A DNA stretch of 16,975 nucleotides from CALEUX01 sp037439945 (lineage in GTDB: Bacteria; Bacteroidota; Bacteroidia; Bacteroidales; Marinilabiliaceae). Under the pieces are notes generated by a model. That model saw only the letters and a program-made list of their open reading frames with translations. It was not told the DNA's origin and made no database searches. Below, one piece after another: positions 6,971 to 13,933 of this stretch. Numbering within the stretch: the stretch's first letter is position 1; the number at the start of each line of letters is the position of its first letter. The translations under genes were made by a program, and so were the position numbers. The DNA lies in NCBI GenBank assembly GCA_037439945.1, contig JBBIVA010000080.1, positions 1-16,975 of the forward strand, given 5' to 3'.

Positions 6971-9967
6971 TTATTTAGCACTTTGTTTTGCGCTTTTCTT
7001 CATTAAATTGTATGCAATTGGAGATGCAATAAATATAGATGAGTAAGTTCCCACCAAAATCCCAACGATTAAAGCAAAAATAAATCCACGTACTACTTCA
7101 CTACCAAATACAAAGATTACGAGTAATACAACTAGGGTAGTCAGCGATGTATTAATTGTACGGCTTACCGTTGAATTTATGGCAAGGTTAAACACTTCCA
7201 ATTGATTCCGTTTCGGATAAAGTTCCCTGTATTCACGAATCCGGTCAAATACAACCACTGTGTCGTTAATTGAGTAACCAATAACTGTTAATACGGCAGC
7301 AATAAATGCCTGATCAATTTCCATAGAAAATGGCATAATTGAATAGGTTAATGAGAATATGCCCAATACAATTACAACGTCATGAACCACGGCGCCAATA
7401 GCTCCAAGCCCTAACTCCCAGTTACGGAAACGGATTAAAATATACAGAAATATTACTATCAGTGAAAAGAAAATTGCCAATCCGGCCTTATTTCTAATAT
7501 CACTGGCGATTGTTGGCCCTACCTTTTGAGAGCTCATCAGGTAATCATCAAAAAACTGATCCTTTGAAACATTAGTGCCAAGGAATTTCTTTAATCCATT
7601 AAATAGTGCATCTTCAACAGCAATATCGGCCGATTCTTCAGTGTTGTCAACCAAAAAATTGGTGGCAATCCTAATTTGGTTTGCACTACCAAAGGTTTTT
7701 ACTTCGGTATTGGCCCCCTGAAATGAAGCTAACAATGCAGATTGAATCTCCGTTGCACTTTTTTCTTCATTAAATCTTACAACATAAGTACGCCCACCGG
7801 TAAAATCAATACCCTGTTTTAACCCCCGTACACCCAAAGAACCAATGGAAACTAAAAAAACTATACCCGAAATAATGAAAAATGTAGTCTTTTTCTCCAG
7901 AAAAGCAATTTTTAAATCTTTAAATAAATTCTCGGTTGCCTTAGTTGAGAAGTTTACATCCATTTTTGAATTTAACAATGTTTCATAAATCAATCTGGTT
8001 ATAAAAATAGCAGAGAAAAACGATGTAGCTATACCTATCATAAGGGTTGTGGCAAAACCTTTTATTGGGCCAGTACCAAACATGAAAAGTATAACACCGG
8101 TCAAGAAAGTTGTAACATTGGCATCAATAATGGCCGAAAAGGCATTTTTATAACCGTCAGATATTGCAAGTTTTAACCCTTTTCCTGCCCGTAGTTCTTC
8201 CCTTATACGTTCATAAATAAGAACGTTGGCATCAACCGACATACCAATTGTTAATACTATACCGGCAATTCCCGGCAAAGTAAGTACGGCATTAAATGCA
8301 GCTAAAACACCCATAACAAAAAACATGTTTATTACCAGGGCAATATCTGCAACAACACCTGCTTTAATACCATAATATATTATCATATACAACAACACCA
8401 CAATAAAGGCCCAGATAAATGACCTTAAACCGGCATCAACCGCTTCTTTACCAAGTGAAGGGCCAACAACAGTGTCTTCAACAATCCGGGCAGGGGCGGG
8501 AAGTTTTCCTGATTTCAAAATGTTGGCAAGGTCCTTTGCCTCCTCCGGGGAAAAATTCCCTGTTATAGAGCTTTGTCCACCCTTAATCTCGTTTTGAACG
8601 GTAGGAAAGCTATATACATAACCATCAAGAACAATGGCAATGGATTTCTTTATGTTAGCCTTAGTTAAACGTGCCCATGTTTTTGCACCTTCGGTACTCA
8701 TTGACATACTTATTTCAAAAGCACCGGTTTGACTTGTTGTCATACGTGCATTAGTAACAGCATCTCCTTCAAGAGGCGCACGCCCATCATAGCTGGTTGA
8801 TTTTATGGCCACCAACTGAAAATATGAATCTTTTTTTTGAGGATTGCTAACCCAATACTGAAGTTCTGATTCTGGTATTGGTTTTATTGTCCACATTAGT
8901 TTTAAATCACGGGGCAATAATGATTTTACCTGGTCAAGTTTAAAATAATTATTTATCCGGGCTGTATCGCGTGATGTTACAACTCCAATTACAGGACCGG
9001 TTTGCCTGTTGCTTGGCTGCATATAGGTTAATAATGATTTGGCAGCAACCTGCTCTTTTGGAGAAATTTCAGTTTCAATATCCTTAAGTAAATCTTCATC
9101 CTCCCCACCTTGAACAACCTCAGGTTTTTCAACTACTGCTTCAGGGGTAGATTCCTTTTCTCCCAATTCAAGTTTTGCTATAAGTGTATTTACCTGTAAA
9201 ATACTTTGATAAATTTCTTCGTTATCATAAGTTTCCCAAAATTCCAGACTGGCAGTTCCCTGTAGAAGTTTGCGTACCCTTTCAGGTTCTGTAATACCAG
9301 GCAGTTCAATTAATATCTGGCCATCTTTTTGAAGTCTTTGAACATTTGGCTGGCTAACACCAAAACGGTCAATCCGTGTTCTGATAATATTAAATGCATT
9401 ATCAATGGCGCTCTTAGATTCCTCATTTAATACTTTTAATACATCTTCGTTCGATGAGTCGTACTTTACTTTTTCCCTAAGATCAACAGTATTAAAAATG
9501 GCAGCAAGGCTACCGTTTGGAGCAACTTCTTTAAATGCATCACCAAAAAGGTCAATAAAATTACGGATTGAATTTTTCTCTCTTTGCTCAGCTAGTTTAA
9601 TGGCCTGCAAAAATTTTTCATCCTGACTATAATTTGATAATGCCTTAACAATGTCTGCAACTTTTATTTCTAAAATGAGGTTCATACCTCCTTTTAGGTC
9701 AAGACCAAAATTTATCTCCCTGTTTTTACACTCTTTATAGGTATATTTTCTTATCCACATAAAGTTATAAACCGTTTCGTTTGAAACGGAATCCAGATAT
9801 GAGAACTCATAACCCCTTGCAAGATCGTGGTTTCCTTTGGCTCTTTCCTGGGCATATTCCCGTGCATTTTTTTCAACTTTTCGGGTAAAATATGTAAAAG
9901 TTAACTGATATAAACTCACTAATGCCAAAAGGATGGCAAATAGTCTGATCGCTCCTTTGTTTTGCAT
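6971..9967 (-). CDS. secDF: Fused protein translocase subunit SecDF
   Basis: A 998-residue fusion of SecD and SecF, the accessory complex that uses the proton gradient to help SecYEG export. The order is: a first membrane helix (about 7-27); the SecD entry motif NFGLDLKGGMNLILEI (86-101); the periplasmic region with TRIDRFGVSQPNVQR; SecD membrane helices including GIAGIVLTIGMSVDANVLI followed by ERIREELR; then the SecF half, starting near GLKQGIDFTGGRTYVVRF and ending with helices containing VIGYSINDTVVVF and DRIRE. Both Asp/Arg-bearing helix motifs are kept. One-polypeptide SecDF of about 1,000 residues is normal in Bacteroidota. It is a single-gene unit with its own promoter (10026-10033) and terminator (6902-6946). 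The ATG at 9967 follows an A/G-rich leader. Confidence 0.97.
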   Translation of the reverse strand: MQNKGAIRLFAILLALVSLYQLTFTYFTRKVEKNAREYAQERAKGNHDLARGYEFSYLDSVSNETVYNFMWIRKYTYKECKNREINFGLDLKGGMNLILEIKVADIVKALSNYSQDEKFLQAIKLAEQREKNSIRNFIDLFGDAFKEVAPNGSLAAIFNTVDLREKVKYDSSNEDVLKVLNEESKSAIDNAFNIIRTRIDRFGVSQPNVQRLQKDGQILIELPGITEPERVRKLLQGTASLEFWETYDNEEIYQSILQVNTLIAKLELGEKESTPEAVVEKPEVVQGGEDEDLLKDIETEISPKEQVAAKSLLTYMQPSNRQTGPVIGVVTSRDTARINNYFKLDQVKSLLPRDLKLMWTIKPIPESELQYWVSNPQKKDSYFQLVAIKSTSYDGRAPLEGDAVTNARMTTSQTGAFEISMSMSTEGAKTWARLTKANIKKSIAIVLDGYVYSFPTVQNEIKGGQSSITGNFSPEEAKDLANILKSGKLPAPARIVEDTVVGPSLGKEAVDAGLRSFIWAFIVVLLYMIIYYGIKAGVVADIALVINMFFVMGVLAAFNAVLTLPGIAGIVLTIGMSVDANVLIYERIREELRAGKGLKLAISDGYKNAFSAIIDANVTTFLTGVILFMFGTGPIKGFATTLMIGIATSFFSAIFITRLIYETLLNSKMDVNFSTKATENLFKDLKIAFLEKKTTFFIISGIVFLVSIGSLGVRGLKQGIDFTGGRTYVVRFNEEKSATEIQSALLASFQGANTEVKTFGSANQIRIATNFLVDNTEESADIAVEDALFNGLKKFLGTNVSKDQFFDDYLMSSQKVGPTIASDIRNKAGLAIFFSLIVIFLYILIRFRNWELGLGAIGAVVHDVVIVLGIFSLTYSIMPFSMEIDQAFIAAVLTVIGYSINDTVVVFDRIREYRELYPKRNQLEVFNLAINSTVSRTINTSLTTLVVLLVIFVFGSEVVRGFIFALIVGILVGTYSSIFIASPIAYNLMKKSAKQSAK

Positions 9968-10025
9968 TTCTTTTTCTTTTATCTAATTCAAAAACATGTT
10001 TTTTTGAGAGGATTTCATAATCGCG

Positions 10026-10033
10026 CAAATATA
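10026..10033 (-). promoter_or_regulatory. -7 box of the secDF promoter
   Basis: The minus strand reads TATATTTG, an exact TAnnTTTG match, about 60 bp before the secDF start. A clear TTTG at -33 is not found; GAGTT about 22 nt upstream is the nearest. No other promoter candidate is seen in the 151 bp between secDF and the permease gene. Confidence 0.5.
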
Positions 10034-10118
10034 AATGATTTTTTAAAATCTTTTAACTCATTTTTGTCAATAAAACTATTTATTCATGAAATTTACAATC
10101 CTGAAACTCCATTATCAT

Positions 10119-12563
10119 TTAAAACCCTGCCCGTTTACAAGAAGAGTTAAACTCCCTGATTCCTACAATATATACTGTGAAAAAGGCTAATATAATCATC
10201 AGTACCATAGGAATTACGAGGCAATATCCCGAAGGAGAAAAGGATGAATAGAATCCTTTTAACCAATAATCAATTACCAATGGAGAAATTAACAAAGAAG
10301 CAAAAATTCCGGCAAAAATATACCATGAAACACCCCGGAAAGTCCCGAGCAGTATCATAGGCGGTGCAGCAGAAAGCATCCGGCTTATTTCCATATTTTT
10401 TAGTTTACCTAAAACAACAAATGAAACCAAACCAATTAACCCTAATATTGCAAATACCATTGCAATTACTGCTAAAACGAGCCCTATACGGGCAAACCTT
10501 TGCTCTTCACGATAAAATCCATCAACCCTTTCTGAAATATTGAAATAATCAAATGGCTCATCTGGCAAAACTGAATTCCAAATACCTTCTACTTTTTTGA
10601 TTCCGGTGGGCATATTTCCTTCTTTAAACTTTATCAGGACATATTCGCGACGGCTTTCTTTATCAAATTGCATAAAAATCATTGGTCTGACCTGAATTTT
10701 AAAACTCTCGTAATGAATATCACCAACTACACCAATAACCTGTAACCTAAGCGGTTTTGATTTTAATCCTGACCCAATAACTTCAAGGTTGCTGTTTTCC
10801 AGATTAGTAAATCCCAATAATTTTGCGGCTGATTCATTAATAATAACGTGAGATGAATCTTTATAACCATAATTATTAAATAATCTTCCTTTTAATAAAA
10901 CTGCCCCCAAAGTTTCAAAAAATGTAGAGTCAACCAAATTAGTCGCCAGCAAAACAACCTGGGATGTATCAGAAACATTTTTATAGGATAAAATGGAAGT
11001 CTCTTCGCCAGGTAAAAACCTGGTTGAACTTACACCCTCAACTTCAGGTAATATTTTTAACAAATTTTTAACAGAGTCAGCTTTGTGGCCTAAGGCATAT
11101 TCACGTTCAACTGCAACCAACCCCTGCGGGTCATAACCCATTGAAGTATTTTCAAGAAAATTAAGTTGATTATGCATGCTAAGGGATATACTCATTAGGG
11201 CAACGGCAATACAAATTTGAAATGCTGTTAAAACACCTCTCACAATAATTCCCCATCTGCCTGTTCGGGATTGCCCTTTATAAATTTTGGAAGCCTCAAG
11301 ACCGGAAAAAAAGAATGAAGGATAACTACCACCTACTATTCCAACAAATAATGAAATAAGAAAAACCCATCCGAAATTAATATGATTAATAAAAGAACCT
11401 TTTCCCATGGGAATATCAAACAGGATGCTGAATTTTTGGAAAAACAGCTCCATAAAAACCAGTGCAATTCCCAAGGCCAGCGAACTAAATAATATGGATT
11501 CGATAAAAAACTGAGTAACTATATGTCTTCTTCCTGCACCAAATGTTTTTCTAACAGCAATTTCCTTGAACCTTCTTGATGCCCTGGCAGTTGTGATGTT
11601 CATGAAATTTATTGCTGTAATAACCAGGATAAATACGGCAATACCGGTAAATACCGAAACATATTTTCCACTTGAGCCTTTACTCAATTCATGGTCGAGA
11701 TTGCCACTCAGGTGAATTTCAGAAATAGGTTGGAGAACTGACTTTATCTCCATTTTGTCAATATCAGAACCCAAAATTCCTGAGTGGCTGTTTAATTGTT
11801 TTACCATCAGCCCAGCAGAAAGGTTGTTTAACATCAATTCAACAGAATCAATGTCAGCTTCAGTAGTTATTTTAATGTATGAATATGTATTTAATGCAAA
11901 CCAATTATTGTCCCAGCTATTAAAGTCATTTTTATAGGTTTCCCTCATCTTTTTAAGTACTACATGCCAGTTGGCAATAAAATCGGCCTTTAAATGAGTG
12001 TTTTCAGGTAAATCATTAAAAACGCCGGTAACTTTAAGGGCAATACCATTGTCAAGAATTAGTTCTTCCCCCATTGGGTTTCTTGTACCAAAAAAACGGT
12101 GGGAGGCATTTTTTGAAATTACAACAGCGTTTGAGTCTGAAAATATTTCGGTTGAATTTCCTAATAAAAAGGAAAGGTTAAAAATATCAAAGAAGCCTTT
12201 ATCGGCATAAAAGAAATGTTGCTCGTTAAACTTGGCATACTGGCTTTTAACCAACTTTTTACTGGCAGGGATAAGCCTTGAGCATGATACAATTCCACTA
12301 ATATTGGATGCAACTTTTACTAATGGTAATGGGGTAAGGGCACTTTCTATAACATCACTCCCTATTTTGCCATGGCTAACTAACCTGTAAATTTTATCCG
12401 AATCCTGAAAGTGCTTATCATAACTGGTTTCATAATCAACATAGGCCAAAACCAGCAGGGCCATTGCTATTCCGGCCGACAAACCCAACAGTGATACAAG
12501 GGAGAACCCCCTGTGTAATATAATATTTCGAAAAGCGATTTTTACAAAACTGCTCCATTTCAT
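10119..12563 (-). CDS. FtsX/MacB-type ABC transporter permease (large, two-module)
   Basis: About 814 residues. It has the two-module plan common in Bacteroidota: an N-terminal helix (about 18-42) after the IAFRNIILHRGFS entry motif, a large MacB-like periplasmic domain (about 45-290), three helices near 300-420 with the FtsX feature ARASRRFKEIAVRKTFGAGR, another helix near 440-465, a second periplasmic domain, and three C-terminal helices near 690-805. Such permeases act as mechanotransmitters with a cytoplasmic ATPase, moving lipoproteins, peptides or drugs or signalling across the envelope. The frame opens at GTG 12569, but the ATG at 12563 (MKWSSFVKIAFRN) fits better. The upstream minus-strand gene is a matching ATPase, separated by an unusually long 310-bp gap. 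No periplasmic adaptor or TolC gene is seen. The substrate cannot be read. Confidence 0.88.
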   Translation of the reverse strand: MKWSSFVKIAFRNIILHRGFSLVSLLGLSAGIAMALLVLAYVDYETSYDKHFQDSDKIYRLVSHGKIGSDVIESALTPLPLVKVASNISGIVSCSRLIPASKKLVKSQYAKFNEQHFFYADKGFFDIFNLSFLLGNSTEIFSDSNAVVISKNASHRFFGTRNPMGEELILDNGIALKVTGVFNDLPENTHLKADFIANWHVVLKKMRETYKNDFNSWDNNWFALNTYSYIKITTEADIDSVELMLNNLSAGLMVKQLNSHSGILGSDIDKMEIKSVLQPISEIHLSGNLDHELSKGSSGKYVSVFTGIAVFILVITAINFMNITTARASRRFKEIAVRKTFGAGRRHIVTQFFIESILFSSLALGIALVFMELFFQKFSILFDIPMGKGSFINHINFGWVFLISLFVGIVGGSYPSFFFSGLEASKIYKGQSRTGRWGIIVRGVLTAFQICIAVALMSISLSMHNQLNFLENTSMGYDPQGLVAVEREYALGHKADSVKNLLKILPEVEGVSSTRFLPGEETSILSYKNVSDTSQVVLLATNLVDSTFFETLGAVLLKGRLFNNYGYKDSSHVIINESAAKLLGFTNLENSNLEVIGSGLKSKPLRLQVIGVVGDIHYESFKIQVRPMIFMQFDKESRREYVLIKFKEGNMPTGIKKVEGIWNSVLPDEPFDYFNISERVDGFYREEQRFARIGLVLAVIAMVFAILGLIGLVSFVVLGKLKNMEISRMLSAAPPMILLGTFRGVSWYIFAGIFASLLISPLVIDYWLKGFYSSFSPSGYCLVIPMVLMIILAFFTVYIVGIREFNSSCKRAGF

Positions 12564-12569
12564 CTGCAC

Positions 12570-12879
12570 ATAATTTTTTAGTATAAGGTCTCCGTCAATT
12601 CAGGGGTAATACATTTTTGCAATTTTAACTTCATTGATATTCAATTCATTTATGCCTCCATTATATAATGGAGGATAACCTGTTTGTGATGCAGGTTGTA
12701 TTAAATGGCTCGTATTTTTTCGACCAAACAAAATTCATTTTAAAATGCCGGATTGCCTGCCTATACTTAACGGGGCAAAACCCCTGATGTAATTTTGTTA
12801 ATGGCGTTTCCCGAAAAGTCAGGACAAGTTGTGTTTGCAAAATATGGCCTTTCCATATTGTAAAAACCATTACTTAAAA
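12570..12879. other. 310-bp gap with several hairpins, possible inserted repeat
   Basis: This interval splits the ATPase and permease genes, which would usually be adjacent. It contains a perfect 20-bp palindrome (12655-12674), an AACCTG/CAGGTT hairpin (12677-12697), GGGG-CAAAA-CCCC (12772-12784), and AATATGG/CCATATT (12841-12859). A 69-codon minus-strand frame (12870-12661) covers most of it, but the product has no motif I recognise. Clustered hairpins suggest a structured RNA or a short mobile repeat, but terminal repeats or a target duplication are not evident. Confidence 0.4.
12655..12674. repeat. Perfect 20-bp palindrome
   Basis: CCTCCATTATATAATGGAGG is fully self-complementary. It lies 89 bp before the permease start and is not followed by a T-run on either strand, so a terminator is unlikely. 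An operator for the permease, or an end of an inserted element, are the main options. Confidence 0.6.
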
Positions 12880-13563
12880 TTAAACCAGATTTTGAACCCC
12901 TTCTGTAACAACATGCCCGTCAAAAATCTGAACTATGCGTTGCGCCTTTTGTGCTTCACGAAGGGAATGAGTAAATAAAACCAATGATACCCCCGTTTCG
13001 TTAATTCCCGACAACAATTCCATAATGACAGATCCACCGGTTGAATCCAAATTGCCGGTAGGTTCAATAGCCAGCAATAATTTTGGTCCAAAAACCACCG
13101 ATCTTGCTAAAGCAACTGTTTGTTGTTGCAAATTTGTCAGCTGCTTTGGATAATTATTCCTTTTATGGCTTAACTTGAACCTTTCCAAAGTATCAGCCAC
13201 CCCTGTTTTGCGCTCTTTAAAAGATTTATTCTGATAAATAAGGGGTAATTCTATATTCTCCTGAACAGTTAGTTCATCTACCAGATTAAATTGTTTAAAA
13301 ACAAACCCAATATTACCTCTTCTAATCCGGGTCCGGAGTTTTTCAGATAAGCTACCTACTTCCCTGCCCTGAAAAAATACATCACCAGAAGTGGGAGAAC
13401 TTAATAATCCCAATATATTAAACAGGGTTGTTTTACCTGCTCCAGAAGGACCAAAAACAGCTACATATTCACCTTTACCCACATCAAGATTAACGTTGCT
13501 TAAGGCAATTGTTTCAATTAAACCATTACGGTATACTTTTACCAAATTGCGGGTATGAATCAT
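12880..13563 (-). CDS. MacB/LolD-type ABC ATPase with degenerate catalytic motifs
   Basis: A 227-residue protein with the length and layout of ATPases that pair with FtsX/MacB permeases. Walker A GPSGAGKT (38-45), the catalytic Glu167, D-loop NLD (171-173) and H-loop His199 are kept. Three motifs are altered. The Q-loop, normally GFVFQ, reads GFVFK (Lys90). The signature LSGGQ reads LTNLQ (142-146), and the following QQQR is QQQT. Walker B, normally LLLADEP, reads LLLAIEP, so the Mg-coordinating Asp is Ile166. The frame is open along its full length and otherwise family-like, so it is not simply a decaying gene. It may bind ATP but hydrolyse poorly, or work in a heterodimer with a normal ATPase encoded elsewhere. 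The permease gene follows after 310 bp, and the response regulator diverges. Confidence 0.9.
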   Translation of the reverse strand: MIHTRNLVKVYRNGLIETIALSNVNLDVGKGEYVAVFGPSGAGKTTLFNILGLLSSPTSGDVFFQGREVGSLSEKLRTRIRRGNIGFVFKQFNLVDELTVQENIELPLIYQNKSFKERKTGVADTLERFKLSHKRNNYPKQLTNLQQQTVALARSVVFGPKLLLAIEPTGNLDSTGGSVIMELLSGINETGVSLVLFTHSLREAQKAQRIVQIFDGHVVTEGVQNLV

Positions 13564-13587
13564 AATTCGTTCATTTTTGAACAGTCA

Positions 13588-13605
13588 TTGTTCGATTACG
13601 CACAA
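13588..13605 (-). promoter_or_regulatory. Operator-like dyad, ATPase side
   Basis: On the minus strand this reads TTGTGCGTAATCGAACAA. It is an imperfect dyad (6 of 9 pairs) and matches the copy at 13851-13868 at 16 of 18 positions. It ends 25 bp before the ATPase start, so a bound protein could act directly on that promoter. Confidence 0.6.
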
Positions 13606-13631
13606 AAAAATATTTCCCCAAACCAAAAACA

Positions 13632-13650
13632 GTATTTTAAATTAAAATAC
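13632..13650. promoter_or_regulatory. Perfect 19-bp palindrome
   Basis: GTATTTTAA and TTAAAATAC are exact reverse complements around a single central A. No T-run follows and it lies 69 bp before the ATPase start, so an operator is more likely than a terminator. The composition is AT-only apart from the outer G and C, which raises the chance of coincidence. Confidence 0.5.
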
Positions 13651-13850
13651 AGCTTTCATAAATTTTAGGTTAACTCTTTATTTTTTAAAAAGAAAACTAT
13701 TTTTAAAATTTTCTATTATAAGAAAAAATTATGAAAAATATATAGTCTAAATATTAATAAACACAAATTATGCCATGACCCATACATTACTAACCATCAA
13801 CCTTTTAACGCTATCAATATACATTTTACATTTATTAAAAATATAGTAAA

Positions 13851-13868
13851 TTGTACGTATTCGAACAA
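13851..13868 (+). promoter_or_regulatory. Operator-like dyad, response regulator side
   Basis: TTGTACGTATTCGAACAA has 7 of 9 dyad pairs (pattern TTGTnCGnATnCGnACAA) and matches the inverted copy at 13588-13605 at 16 of 18 positions. It ends 65 bp before the response regulator start, just upstream of that gene's candidate -7 box. Autoregulation by the Fis-type regulator is the natural reading. Confidence 0.6.
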
Positions 13869-13896
13869 AATATCGTTTAATGTATTGAAAATTTCA

Positions 13897-13925
13897 TAAT
13901 TTTGATAAAGTAAAAAATAAATTTG
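13897..13925 (+). promoter_or_regulatory. Candidate -7 boxes for the response regulator
   Basis: Two TAnnTTTG matches lie before the ATG at 13934: TAATTTTG (13897-13904) and TAAATTTG (13918-13925). The first leaves a leader of about 23 nt and is preferred; the second is too close to the start. Neither has a good TTTG -33 box at the usual spacing. Confidence 0.4.
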
Positions 13926-13933
13926 AAGAAGCT

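Larger units (their letters stand above)
13564..13933. promoter_or_regulatory. AT-rich divergent regulatory region
   Basis: This 370-bp stretch separates the ATPase (leftward) from the response regulator (rightward). It has no gene. It carries two related 18-bp dyads near its two ends, a perfect 19-bp palindrome, overlapping GTTC/GAAC half sites next to the ATPase start, and -7-like boxes before the response regulator. I searched both strands for the sigma-54 core GG-N10-GC and found none. Confidence 0.7.

Noticed and set aside
12772..12784. GGGG-CAAAA-CCCC hairpin as a terminator
   Set aside because: Only four base pairs and no T-run on either side, so it does not qualify as an intrinsic terminator.
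12661..12870. 69-codon minus-strand frame in the ATPase-permease gap
   Set aside because: The product has no recognised domain and covers several hairpins including the 20-bp palindrome. The segment is better described as possible repeat or structured RNA; kept as an open point in the gap entry.
13564..13933. Sigma-54 promoter expected in the divergent region
   Set aside because: I checked both strands for GG-N10-GC and found no match, so neither the ATPase nor the regulator gene has a visible sigma-54 promoter here.
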